Translations under genes and position numbers: made by a program
Assembly (NCBI RefSeq): GCF_010468565.1
Contig: NZ_WUEG01000001.1
Coordinates: 350,590 to 414,589 of the forward strand
Length of the DNA stretch: 64,000 nt
Reading direction: 5' to 3'
DNA from: Allomuricauda sp. TY007
GTDB lineage: Bacteria > Bacteroidota > Bacteroidia > Flavobacteriales > Flavobacteriaceae
The notes under the pieces: generated by a model
Seen by the model: only the letters and a program-made list of their open reading frames with translations
The model's database searches: none
What the model was told of the DNA's origin: nothing
Part shown: positions 52,000 to 60,872 of the stretch, piece after piece
How the letters are laid out: each line of letters begins with the position of its first letter
Numbering within the stretch: the stretch's first letter is position 1

Positions 52000-52563
52000 T
52001 TAGGATAAAACTTTTTCGATCACTTTAGGAAAATGCTCGTATTCCAATTGGTGTACTTTTTGGGCAATAGCTTCTGCATTATCCGAAGGTTTCACAGTGG
52101 TTTTAGTTTGAAAGATGATGGCGCCCTCATCATAATTTTCGTTTACATAATGTATGGTAATGCCCGTTTCGGTCTCTTTGTTTTCTTTTATGGCCTGATG
52201 AACCCTGCTCCCATACATGCCCTTTCCACCATATTTGGGCAACAAGGCAGGGTGAATGTTAATAATTTTATTGGGGAAGGCGTTAATAAGGTTTGATGGA
52301 ATCTTCCAAAGAAAACCGGCAAGCACAATTAAATCTGCATTAAGTCCTTGTAAAATATTCACGACTGCATCAGAATCTTTAAAAGCGGGTTTATTAAAAT
52401 AAAAAGCGGGCACCCCAAGACGGTCACAACGTTCAAGAACCTTGGCCGAGCTTTTGTTGGTGAGCACCGCAGCTACGGTCGCTTCTGGTTTTTCACGAAA
52501 AAAGGAAATAATATTTTCTGCATTCGACCCGCTGCCCGATGCAAAGATTACAATTCGTTTCAT
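52000..52563 (-). CDS. purN: Phosphoribosylglycinamide formyltransferase
   Basis: Transfers formyl from 10-formyl-THF to GAR, the third step of purine synthesis. 187 residues. Motifs: FASGSGSNAENII (phosphate loop), INIHPALLPKYGGKGMYG with catalytic Asn and His, and TGITIHYVNENYDEG with catalytic Asp. Divergent from acpP (162-base gap), and followed without spacer by the RNase H gene. Confidence 0.95.
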   Translation of the reverse strand: MKRIVIFASGSGSNAENIISFFREKPEATVAAVLTNKSSAKVLERCDRLGVPAFYFNKPAFKDSDAVVNILQGLNADLIVLAGFLWKIPSNLINAFPNKIINIHPALLPKYGGKGMYGSRVHQAIKENKETETGITIHYVNENYDEGAIIFQTKTTVKPSDNAEAIAQKVHQLEYEHFPKVIEKVLS

Positions 52564-52684
52564 TCGTTAGGAATTGATATGATTTTGGACTAAATTACGT
52601 CGGCTAAAGTAAGGTACAGCAATTTAAGATGTTTAATTTGGAGCACATTTTATCGACAAATGGTGTATTTAATCCAAAGTTTTA

Positions 52685-52692
52685 TATTTTTG
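52685..52692 (+). promoter_or_regulatory. Candidate -7 box for acpP
   Basis: TATTTTTG, a perfect TAnnTTTG, 33 bases before the acpP ATG in the purN/acpP divergent gap. The -33 region is weak. Confidence 0.45.
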
Positions 52693-52725
52693 CCAACGAT
52701 TTAAATTTTTAAAACCACAATAATT

Positions 52726-52959
52726 ATGTCAGACATTGCATCAAGAGTAAAGGCTATCATCGTTGATAAACTAGGTGTAGATGAAAATGAAGTAGTTGCA
52801 GAAGCTAGCTTTACCAACGACTTAGGAGCGGATTCCTTGGACACTGTTGAACTTATCATGGAGTTTGAGAAAGAATTTGATATTCAAATACCAGATGACC
52901 AAGCAGAGAACATTGCCACTGTTGGTCAGGCCATTAGCTACATCGAAGAAGCTAAGTAA
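52726..52959 (+). CDS. acpP: Acyl carrier protein
   Basis: Carries growing acyl chains on a phosphopantetheine arm. 77 residues, strongly acidic. The arm attaches at Ser37 in [13 protein letters not shown]. The order acpP-fabF-rnc is widely conserved. A hairpin-plus-T run separates acpP from fabF, which would let acpP be made in excess of the synthase. Confidence 0.97.
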   Translation: MSDIASRVKAIIVDKLGVDENEVVAEASFTNDLGADSLDTVELIMEFEKEFDIQIPDDQAENIATVGQAISYIEEAK

Positions 52960-52986
52960 TTATATGATATATCGCTGAAGATTTTA

Positions 52987-53026
52987 AATTATCCATGTGG
53001 TGGTTATCACATGGATAATTTTTTTT
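52987..53026 (+). terminator. Partial terminator between acpP and fabF
   Basis: AATTATCCATGTG and CACATGGATAATT form a 13-bp stem with an 8-base loop followed by eight T. It sits 27 bases after the acpP stop and 36 before the fabF ATG. As fabF and rnc follow closely, it probably attenuates rather than fully stops. Confidence 0.85.
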
Positions 53027-53061
53027 ATAATTTAGGTCTAAAGGGTAAAAAAAATAGTTCA

Positions 53062-54312
53062 ATGCAGTTAAAGCGAGTTGTGGTTACCGGAATGGGTGCG
53101 TTAACGCCCATAGGTAACAATTTGGAAGCTTATTGGGAAGGACTACGGACCGGTAAGAGCGGTTCTGCCCCCATTACTTATTTCGATACCGAAAAATTTA
53201 AAACAAAGTTTGCTTGCGAGCTTAAAGGGTATGATCCTTCAGATTATTTTGATCGGAAGGAAGCCAGGAAACTGGATAGGTTTGCCCAATATGCCTTGGT
53301 GTCCTCAGATGAGGCCATAGCAGATTCTGGAATCGACTTGAACGTTGTGGACAAGTTTAGGGTAGGCGTTGTATGGGGTGCGGGAATAGGCGGATTGGAA
53401 ACTTTCCAAAATGAGGTGATTAATTTCGCCGAGGGCGATGGCACACCACGTTTCAATCCATTCTTTATCCCAAAAATGATTGCCGATATAGCACCCGGAA
53501 ATATTTCCATCAAACATGGATTCATGGGACCCAACTATACCACGGTATCAGCATGTGCATCCTCGGCCAACGCCATGATTGATGCCCTCAACTATATTCG
53601 TTTGGGCCACTGTGATGTTATTGTGACTGGAGGTAGTGAAGCTGCCGTTACCCTTGCAGGAATGGGCGGATTCAATGCCATGCACGCGTTATCTACCAGA
53701 AATGAAAGTCCAGAAACCGCTTCCAGGCCATTCGACGCTACGCGCGACGGATTTGTATTGGGAGAAGGCGGAGGAGCGCTTATACTGGAAGAGTATGAGC
53801 ACGCCAAAGCCCGAGGAGCTAAAATATATGCAGAAGTATTGGGTGGAGGATTGTCAAGTGACGCTTACCACATGACCGCTCCACATCCAGAGGGTATAGG
53901 AGTGGTAAAAGTTATGGAGAACTGTTTGATGAATGCAGGAATGAAGCCAGAGGATGTAGATGCCATCAACACGCACGGAACTTCTACACCCCTTGGGGAT
54001 GTAGCCGAATTAAAAGCTATTTCCAAAGTATTTGGGGATCATGCCAAAGAGATCAACATTAACTCCACCAAGTCCATGACCGGACACTTGTTGGGTGCTG
54101 CCGGAGCTATTGAGGCTATCGCATCAATATTGGCCATGGAGCACAATTTGGTGCCACCGACCATTAATCATAGTGTTGTGGACGAGCAAATAGACCCGTC
54201 CCTTAACCTGACCTTGAACAAGGCCCAGGAACGTGAAGTAAAAGTTGCCATGAGCAATACATTTGGCTTTGGTGGACACAACGCTTGCGTACTATTCAAA
54301 AAAATAGGGTAG
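53062..54312 (+). CDS. fabF: Beta-ketoacyl-ACP synthase II
   Basis: Elongation condensing enzyme of fatty acid synthesis. 416 residues from MQLKRVVVTGMGALTP, the family N-terminus; the longer frame from 53011 begins inside the attenuator hairpin. Catalytic Cys is in TVSACASSANAM, His pair in NTHGTSTPLGD and KSMTGHLLGAAGA. Part of acpP-fabF-rnc. Confidence 0.96.
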   Translation: MQLKRVVVTGMGALTPIGNNLEAYWEGLRTGKSGSAPITYFDTEKFKTKFACELKGYDPSDYFDRKEARKLDRFAQYALVSSDEAIADSGIDLNVVDKFRVGVVWGAGIGGLETFQNEVINFAEGDGTPRFNPFFIPKMIADIAPGNISIKHGFMGPNYTTVSACASSANAMIDALNYIRLGHCDVIVTGGSEAAVTLAGMGGFNAMHALSTRNESPETASRPFDATRDGFVLGEGGGALILEEYEHAKARGAKIYAEVLGGGLSSDAYHMTAPHPEGIGVVKVMENCLMNAGMKPEDVDAINTHGTSTPLGDVAELKAISKVFGDHAKEININSTKSMTGHLLGAAGAIEAIASILAMEHNLVPPTINHSVVDEQIDPSLNLTLNKAQEREVKVAMSNTFGFGGHNACVLFKKIG

Positions 54313-54317
54313 TTTTG
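54310..54317 (+). promoter_or_regulatory. -7 box overlapping the fabF stop, 4 bases before rnc
   Basis: TAGTTTTG fits TAnnTTTG and uses the fabF stop codon TAG as its first three bases. The ATG of rnc follows after 4 bases, so an mRNA begun here would be leaderless or nearly so. Confidence 0.4.
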
Positions 54318-54321
54318 TAAC

Positions 54322-55059
54322 ATGAAACTTACTTCCAAAATATTCAATTCCCATCCAAACGCGGATGGGGATTTTTTTTTGGGAATCAAAAGAATCCTTG
54401 GATTTAAGCCCAAGAACATAGAGATCTACAAGACTGCTTTCCTTCATCGTTCCATGAACCAAAAGGACGACAAGGGAAATCCCGTCAACTACGAACGGTT
54501 GGAGTTTTTGGGAGACTCCATGTTGGGCACCATTATTTCAAAGCACTTGTATAACGAAGTACCCGAAGGAGACGAGGGGTACCTTACCAAAATGCGGTCT
54601 AAAGTAGTAAGTAGAAAACATCTAAACGAATTGGGCAAGGACCTTGGCCTATTAAAGTATGTTGAAAGCAGGATTCCCAAGGCCCATTTTGGCGATAATA
54701 TCCATGGTAATGTTTTTGAGGCGCTCGTGGGAGCCATATATTTGGACAGAGGGTACACTTACTGCGAAAAATTTATCACTGAAAGGGTGATAGAGCCTTA
54801 TGTAGATATTGAGCAGCTCGAAGGCAAGGTAATCAGTTACAAAAGTTTGGTAATTGAATGGTGTCAAAAAGAAAAGAAGCCCTTTAATTACAATGTGTAC
54901 GAGGATACAGGTAACGATGAGCTCAAACACTTTGCCGTAAAACTCACCATTGGCGATAGAATGTTGGCAAAAGCTAGGGCCACATCCAAGAAAAAGGCAG
55001 AGGAAAAAGCATCCAAACGGGCCTATTTTGCATTGCAGAGCAAGATAGAAAACCAGTAA
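54322..55059 (+). CDS. rnc: Ribonuclease III
   Basis: Double-stranded RNA endonuclease for rRNA and mRNA processing. The signature YERLEFLGDSMLG near residue 54-66 holds catalytic acidic residues, the second set is in GNVFEALVGAIYLD. The C-terminal dsRNA-binding domain ends with KKAEEKASKRAYFAL. 245 residues with an N-terminal lead-in of about 20 that is common in this phylum. It starts 9 bases after fabF. Confidence 0.95.
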   Translation: MKLTSKIFNSHPNADGDFFLGIKRILGFKPKNIEIYKTAFLHRSMNQKDDKGNPVNYERLEFLGDSMLGTIISKHLYNEVPEGDEGYLTKMRSKVVSRKHLNELGKDLGLLKYVESRIPKAHFGDNIHGNVFEALVGAIYLDRGYTYCEKFITERVIEPYVDIEQLEGKVISYKSLVIEWCQKEKKPFNYNVYEDTGNDELKHFAVKLTIGDRMLAKARATSKKKAEEKASKRAYFALQSKIENQ

Positions 55060-55164
55060 CTTTAAATAATGGTAAACTCAAACGTTTTCGTTTGTTTTAG
55101 AAGTGTATTGTTTTGCATTAACTAGGCATTCAATTGGATTAAGCCTATATTTACCGTTCGTGTT

Positions 55165-55635
55165 ATGGGCATGTTAACAACGCATAAGATATCGGCTGAC
55201 CTCTACGATGATGGTTTTTCTCTTATCGCCATACACAGTAACCTGGAAGATTATGCCATTACCTATGCCATAAATTCCACCTGTGGACTGTACTTAAAAC
55301 GCATGGAAAAAGACCTGCATCTTGACGATCATATGTCTTTCTCCGTATTCGATTGGGACGATGAGATAAACGATGAATATTGGACGCTGATTTCGAATAA
55401 ATGCGAAGTAGAGGAGGAGATTCCTTCGATGGGACTGTTTGAGAACAATATCTCAAAGAGAATCGATTACTTGGTGAGAGAACGTAAGGAAGTGGATTAT
55501 TTTTTGAAGGTGGATGCAGCAGATGAAACGATGTTTTCCCAAAAAATAAAATCCATAAACCAGATAGCCAAGGTGATTACCGCATATCCATTGGACACAA
55601 CAAACTTAAAATCAAAAAGAAATTTAATCTTTTAA
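55165..55635 (+). CDS. IPExxxVDY family protein
   Basis: 156-residue protein of a Bacteroidota family named for a C-terminal IPExxxVDY motif; here the corresponding residues read VRERKEVDYFLKV near 110-122, so Ile-Pro have changed to Val-Arg. Members usually lie directly before pyk, as here (2-base gap). Role unknown; the constant pyk link hints at a connection to pyruvate kinase, but nothing in the sequence shows it. No signal peptide or TM segment. The alternative Met two codons on is equally possible. Confidence 0.82.
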   Translation: MGMLTTHKISADLYDDGFSLIAIHSNLEDYAITYAINSTCGLYLKRMEKDLHLDDHMSFSVFDWDDEINDEYWTLISNKCEVEEEIPSMGLFENNISKRIDYLVRERKEVDYFLKVDAADETMFSQKIKSINQIAKVITAYPLDTTNLKSKRNLIF

Positions 55636-55637
55636 AA

Positions 55638-57080
55638 ATGCCAACTAGAAAGAAGACTAAAATTGTAGCAACCTTGGGGCCAGCTACCAGTAAAAAGGAA
55701 GTTCTTAAGGAAATGATCCTGGCAGGTGTAGATGTATTTAGAATTAATTTTTCCCACGCTGCTTACGAAGATGTTGCCGAACGAATTAAAATGATAAGGG
55801 AACTTAATGAGGAATTGGAAATTAACACCGCTATACTTGCCGACCTTCAAGGGCCCAAACTAAGAGTGGGGGTAATGGGCGGAGAAGTAATTGTTTCCCC
55901 CGGTGATGAAGTAACTTTTGCCACAGGAGAGCCTTTTGAAGGAACCGCTGAAAGGGTCTACATGAACTACAAAAGCTTTCCAAAGGATGTAAAAGCGGGG
56001 GAGCGTATTCTATTGGACGATGGCAAACTTATTTTTGAAGTAAAGTCCACCAATGGAGAGGATGAAGTCGTAGCAACAGTAATACAAGGGGGACCATTAA
56101 AATCCAAGAAAGGAGTAAACCTGCCCAATACAGATATTTCTTTGCCAGCCCTAACAAAGAAAGACATTAAAGATGCCATTTTTGCAATAAGCCAAGATGT
56201 GGACTGGATGGCTTTGTCCTTTGTGAGACACGCTCAAGACATATATGACCTACATAACTTGATCAAGGAACACACCGAACACAAAATCCCGGTTATTTCT
56301 AAAATAGAAAAACCTGAAGCCCTTGAAAATATAGAGGAGATTGTGAAGGCCTCCGATGGACTTATGGTCGCACGTGGGGATTTAGGTGTAGAAATTCCGG
56401 CACAGGAAGTTCCATTGATTCAGAAACAATTGGTACTAAGTGCCAAAAAAGGCAGAATACCGGTAATAATTGCCACCCAGATGATGGAAACCATGATTAC
56501 CAGTTTAACACCAACTCGTGCGGAAGTGAACGATGTGGCCAACTCCGTAATGGATGGTGCCGATGCCGTAATGCTTTCCGGTGAAACATCGGTAGGGAAC
56601 TATCCAGTTCAGGTTATTGAGAAAATGGCAAGCATTGTTACCAGTGTGGAAGGCTCCAGCTTGATCAAGGTGCCTCAGAATCCACCACACATTCGTACTA
56701 AAAGATACATTACAAAATCTGTTTGCTATCATGCAGCACTGATGGCCAACGAAATTTCGGCCAAGGCCATTTCCACATTGACCAATAGTGGCTATACTGC
56801 TTTTCAGATTTCGGCTTGGAGGCCTGCTGCGCACATTCTTGTTTTTACATCCAACAAAAGGATTTTGACACAGTTGAACCTACTTTGGGGGGTAAAAGCA
56901 TTTTATTACGACAAATTTGTGTCTACTGATCAGACCATTGAGGATGTAAACCAAATAGCCTGTAAAAAAGGATTTTTGAACGTTGGGGACATGCTAGTGA
57001 GCCTAGCGGCAATGCCGATCAAAGAAAAAGGAATGGTAAACACCTTGCGTGTGACCGAGATTGAAAACTGTAACTTCTAA
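55638..57080 (+). CDS. pyk: Pyruvate kinase
   Basis: Last glycolytic step, PEP plus ADP to pyruvate plus ATP. 480 residues. TKIVATLGPATSKKEVL opens the barrel, substrate residues are in FRINFSHAAYED, the catalytic Lys and metal site in ISKIEKPEALENIEEIV and GLMVARGDLGVEIP, and the C-terminal domain follows from about 340. Starts 2 bases after the IPExxxVDY gene; a terminator follows. Confidence 0.96.
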   Translation: MPTRKKTKIVATLGPATSKKEVLKEMILAGVDVFRINFSHAAYEDVAERIKMIRELNEELEINTAILADLQGPKLRVGVMGGEVIVSPGDEVTFATGEPFEGTAERVYMNYKSFPKDVKAGERILLDDGKLIFEVKSTNGEDEVVATVIQGGPLKSKKGVNLPNTDISLPALTKKDIKDAIFAISQDVDWMALSFVRHAQDIYDLHNLIKEHTEHKIPVISKIEKPEALENIEEIVKASDGLMVARGDLGVEIPAQEVPLIQKQLVLSAKKGRIPVIIATQMMETMITSLTPTRAEVNDVANSVMDGADAVMLSGETSVGNYPVQVIEKMASIVTSVEGSSLIKVPQNPPHIRTKRYITKSVCYHAALMANEISAKAISTLTNSGYTAFQISAWRPAAHILVFTSNKRILTQLNLLWGVKAFYYDKFVSTDQTIEDVNQIACKKGFLNVGDMLVSLAAMPIKEKGMVNTLRVTEIENCNF

Positions 57081-57105
57081 ACAGTACCAATCAACAATCT
57101 TAAGG

Positions 57106-57136
57106 GTGCGCAGTGGAAACATTGCGCACTTTTTTT
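57106..57136 (+). terminator. Terminator of pyk
   Basis: GTGCGCA(G)TG and CATTGCGCAC form a stem closed by about 5 loop bases and followed by seven T, 26 bases after the pyk stop. Confidence 0.85.
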
Positions 57137-57142
57137 GATACA

Positions 57143-57721
57143 TTATTTTAAATCCATGTCTGTAAGAAGCAAGGGAGCAATGCTCTTGGCCATAAAAATG
57201 GGCCAGTCGTTTTTGAACAGGTGACTCTCGGTAACGGCACTTTCGTACAAAAGATAAAGACCGCTCGATATTTTTTCAGTTTCCGCTTTGGACAGATTGG
57301 CAATGTTTTCTCCTACAACTTCTCCTAAATACAGTAGCAACTCCTTTTTTTGTTGCTGGATGACGTTCAGAATCTTGGTTTGGTTGGGAGAAAGCTCCCC
57401 AAGCGTTTTAAGGCCCCAACACCCCTGAAAATTTTCTTCAAGGTACATATCCCTCAAAAGGTCAAAAATGGCCAGCAGTTGGTTTTTACTTTCTGTTCGT
57501 TGGTTCACATAGTCTTTTAAACTATTCATAAAAGCACCATGTCGCTGGTTAAGGTAAGCAACACAAATATCCTCCTTGGATTTAAAATGGCTGTACAGTG
57601 TGGCTTTGGCAATATCACATTTTGATATGATCTCGTTAATGCCTGTTGAATTGTATCCTTGGTAATAAAAAAGATTGCCCGCCGTGGTAATAATATGTTG
57701 GTGCAAATCGCTTCGCTGCAT
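57143..57721 (-). CDS. TetR-family transcriptional regulator
   Basis: 192 residues. The N-terminal HTH (about 10-55) has the TetR pattern: AGNLFYYQGYNSTGINEII with SKCDIAKATLYSHFKSKEDI, where the last part is the recognition helix. The C-terminal ligand domain is of the TetR_C type with a Trp/Gly-rich loop (FQGCWGLKTLGEL). Ligand and targets unknown. It is divergent from the M16 peptidase gene with a 226-base gap, which could be a target. Confidence 0.9.
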   Translation of the reverse strand: MQRSDLHQHIITTAGNLFYYQGYNSTGINEIISKCDIAKATLYSHFKSKEDICVAYLNQRHGAFMNSLKDYVNQRTESKNQLLAIFDLLRDMYLEENFQGCWGLKTLGELSPNQTKILNVIQQQKKELLLYLGEVVGENIANLSKAETEKISSGLYLLYESAVTESHLFKNDWPIFMAKSIAPLLLTDMDLK

Positions 57722-57810
57722 AGAAAAGATGTAATGGTTGTTATAACGGGGGATGATTTTACAAATTAATAAAGAAATTATGTAACCTATAGTTCCACCA
57801 TAAAATATTA

Positions 57811-57840
57811 TTTGGATTTAAGTTAGCAATCTTAGCTTTA
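57811..57840 (+). promoter_or_regulatory. Candidate promoter of the M16 peptidase gene
   Basis: TTTG, 18 bases, then TAGCTTTA (one mismatch to TAnnTTTG). It would give a 5' leader of about 100 bases. Confidence 0.35.
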
Positions 57841-57947
57841 TTAAAACCCTAAGCAAATGCTAACTGTTTAATATGGTGCTGATTGTAAACATTTTCCTAT
57901 ATTGTATATCAAATTTTATCAATCAAATAATTAAAACACTACCTAAA

Positions 57948-60728
57948 ATGAAAAAGTTACTTCTGGCCTTTATTGTTGGCCTACTCTTCGCTCCCATGAA
58001 CTATGGGCAGAGTTTTCAGTTCAAAGCAGATGACATTGACATCGATTACAAAAAGTACACCTTAAAAAACGGCCTTACACTTTTGGTTTACGAAGACCAT
58101 AAAGCCCCTATCGCTGCCGTAAATGTGTGGTATCATGTAGGGTCTAAAAATGAAAAGCCCGGGAAAAGTGGTTTTGCCCACTTATTTGAGCATTTAATGT
58201 TCAATGGAAGTGAAAACTACAACACCGATTATTTTCAAGCTTTAGAAAGTATCGGAGGAACTGACCTTAATGGAACAACCAACACCGATCGCACCAATTA
58301 TTTTCAGAACGTACCTGTTTCCGCCTTGGATCAAGTACTGTTTTTGGAATCTGACCGGATGGGGCACTTGTTGGGAGCCATTGATCAGGAAAAACTGGAT
58401 GAGCAACGAGGCGTTGTTCAAAATGAAAAAAGACAAGGGGAAAATCAGCCCTACGGCATGCAGTGGGATTATTTAACCAAGGCCATGTACCCTAAAGGAC
58501 ATCCGTATTCCTGGACGGTTATTGGTGAAATGGAAGATTTGAACGCTGCCTCATTGGAAGACGTACAGGAGTGGTTCAAATCCTATTACGGTGCTGCCAA
58601 TGCGGTAGTTGCCGTGGCGGGGGATATTGATGCGGAAGAAGTCCATCAAAAAGTAATCAAATATTTTGGAGACATTCCTTCCGGGCCTACCATGGAACGC
58701 CAAGAGGTCAATATTCCAAACAAAATCTATGATTCCCGTCAGGAATATGAAGACCGTGTTCCTGAAACCAGGGTACTCTTTGCTTGGAATACACCTCCGT
58801 TCGGATTTAAGGAAGACCTTCACTTTGATTTGATTTCCGCCATTCTTACCAGTGGAAAAAACTCAAGGTTATACCAAAAATTCATTTACCAAGACCAATC
58901 GGCAAGTGCCGCCGTTTCTTTCCAAGCATCGAGTGAAATCGCGAGCCGATTTATTACCTATTTAAATGTAAAGGAAGGAGAAAATCCTGAAAAACTGGAA
59001 AAGGAACTTGAGGCCGAAATTGAAAAGTTTATTAAAGAGGGCCCAACAGAAGAAGAACTCAAAAGGGTAAAGGCGAGTTACTTTGCCAATTTCATCAAAG
59101 GTTTGGAACGTATAGGAGGCTTCGGTGGAGTTTCGGATATCCTGGCATCCAATCAAACCTACCATGGCGATGCATCCTATTATAAAACCAAGTTGAAATA
59201 TGTGGAAGAAGCGACCATCGAAGATTTAAAAAAGACTGCCACCAAATGGCTTACCAAAGGAAAACACATTTTGGTGTGCAAACCATTTCCAGAATATGAT
59301 GTTGTAGCGTCTTCAGTGGACAGAAGCAAATTACCAGAACTGGGAGCGCCAAAAAGCTCAAAATTTCCAGAACTGCAACGCACCCAATTATCCAACGGGC
59401 TCAATGTGGTTTTGGCCCAGCGCGAAGGAGTACCGACTATAGTGATAAACTTAGTGGCCGATGCAGGTTACAAGACCGATCACTTATCGAGCCCTGGAAC
59501 GGCCAAGTTGGCCATGAATTTGATGGATGAGGGAACCAAAGACAAAGATGCCTTGGAAATCAACGAACAACTTCAGTTGCTCGGAGCATCTTTGAGCACG
59601 TTTTCCAGCCAAGATGAATCAAACGTATACATGAGCACATTAAAACCGAGTTTTGATGCCAGTCTAGATCTATTTATGGATGTTGTGCTCAACCCCGTTT
59701 TCCCGCAAAAAGAATTTGAACGGCTTCAAAAAGAGCAGATCAATGATATAAAACAAGAAAAATCACAACCCATTTCCATGGCCTTACGGGTAATGAACAA
59801 ATACCTTTATGGAGAAAATCATCCGTACAGCAGCCCATATACCGGAACGGGATACGAGGATACGGTTTCCAAATTGACCAGGGAAGATGTTGTTGCGTTC
59901 TACAATACTTGGTTTAAACCCAACAATTCTACCTTAATTGTTACCGGAGATGTGGAGATGAACGAGTTGAAGTCCAAATTGGAAAAAACGCTGGGCAAAT
60001 GGAAAAAGGGAGATGTACCCAACATTGTTTTTAACGAACCAAAGACCAATACAAAAAACACCCTGTACTTGATGAACAGACCAGAGTCGCAACAATCCGT
60101 GATCCTTGCAGGGCATTTAACCGAAAAGTACGGGGATGTTTCCGAGATAGCCTTGGAGCAAATGGTGAATATTCTTGGAGGTGATTTTACTTCCCGGATC
60201 AATATGAATTTAAGGGAAGACAAACACTGGTCTTACGGAGCAGGAGGTTTTGTGATTGGGTCCAAGGAAGAACGCCCATTTATCGTGTATGCTCCGGTTC
60301 AAACGGATAAAACTGCGGAATCCGTAACCGAGATAAGAAAGGAAATATCCGAATTTACCTCTTCACGGCCCGCAACCAAAGAAGAGCTTGAAAAGGTAAA
60401 AACCAATCAAGTGTTGAAACTCCCAGGACAATGGGAAACCAACAGCTCGGTCAACAGTTCGGTCAGGAATTTGGTCCGATATGATTTACCGGACGACTAT
60501 TACCAGAAGTATGATCAAAATGTGAGAAATCTATCTGTGGACGATATCAGAAAAGTGAGCAATGAAGTTGTACAACCAGAAAAGGTAAATTGGTTTATGG
60601 TAGGCGATAGGGCCGAAATTATAGACAAATTGGATGCACTCGGTTTTGATAATATCATAGAAATTGATGCTGATGGCAACCCCAAAAAACCTGCGGTAGA
60701 ACCCGTGGAAACGGATATTAAAAATTAA
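57948..60728 (+). CDS. M16 family zinc metallopeptidase (two-domain, secreted)
   Basis: 926 residues. A Sec signal (LLLAFIVGLLFAPMNYGQ) places it outside the cytoplasm. The first M16 unit has the inverted zinc motif in GFAHLFEHLMFNG (HxxEH) near residue 78 and downstream Glu ligands in the NEKRQGEN-type segment. The second unit from about 480 lacks HxxEH (AKLAMNLMDEGT), as is normal for pitrilysin-like two-domain enzymes. The start at MKKLLLAF is preferred; the open frame runs 75 bases further upstream. Probably peptide degradation in the periplasm or outside. Confidence 0.92.
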   Translation: MKKLLLAFIVGLLFAPMNYGQSFQFKADDIDIDYKKYTLKNGLTLLVYEDHKAPIAAVNVWYHVGSKNEKPGKSGFAHLFEHLMFNGSENYNTDYFQALESIGGTDLNGTTNTDRTNYFQNVPVSALDQVLFLESDRMGHLLGAIDQEKLDEQRGVVQNEKRQGENQPYGMQWDYLTKAMYPKGHPYSWTVIGEMEDLNAASLEDVQEWFKSYYGAANAVVAVAGDIDAEEVHQKVIKYFGDIPSGPTMERQEVNIPNKIYDSRQEYEDRVPETRVLFAWNTPPFGFKEDLHFDLISAILTSGKNSRLYQKFIYQDQSASAAVSFQASSEIASRFITYLNVKEGENPEKLEKELEAEIEKFIKEGPTEEELKRVKASYFANFIKGLERIGGFGGVSDILASNQTYHGDASYYKTKLKYVEEATIEDLKKTATKWLTKGKHILVCKPFPEYDVVASSVDRSKLPELGAPKSSKFPELQRTQLSNGLNVVLAQREGVPTIVINLVADAGYKTDHLSSPGTAKLAMNLMDEGTKDKDALEINEQLQLLGASLSTFSSQDESNVYMSTLKPSFDASLDLFMDVVLNPVFPQKEFERLQKEQINDIKQEKSQPISMALRVMNKYLYGENHPYSSPYTGTGYEDTVSKLTREDVVAFYNTWFKPNNSTLIVTGDVEMNELKSKLEKTLGKWKKGDVPNIVFNEPKTNTKNTLYLMNRPESQQSVILAGHLTEKYGDVSEIALEQMVNILGGDFTSRINMNLREDKHWSYGAGGFVIGSKEERPFIVYAPVQTDKTAESVTEIRKEISEFTSSRPATKEELEKVKTNQVLKLPGQWETNSSVNSSVRNLVRYDLPDDYYQKYDQNVRNLSVDDIRKVSNEVVQPEKVNWFMVGDRAEIIDKLDALGFDNIIEIDADGNPKKPAVEPVETDIKN

Positions 60729-60734
60729 ACTGTG

Positions 60735-60868
60735 GAGGAGGCTGTCTGAAATATTTTTAAGTTGTCTTCCGAACTCGTTTCGGAATCCTATCAAGTAGAT
60801 GAATAACGGATATGAAAACCTAAAACAAGTTCAGCTTGACAAAGAAATCTTTTTTAGACAGCTTCTTC
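60735..60868. repeat. REP/MITE-like imperfect palindromic element
   Basis: About 130 bases between the M16 and dinB stops. GAGGCTGTCTGAAA at the left is matched by the reverse complement of TTTTTTAGACAGCTTC at the right. Inside, GTCTTCCGAACTCGTTTCGG and the reverse complement of AACAAGTTCAGCTTGAC form a second imperfect pair. No ORF. The CCGAACTTGTTTCGG-like core is a kind of repeat I associate with Flavobacteriaceae genomes. Confidence 0.55.
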
Positions 60869-60872
60869 TTTT

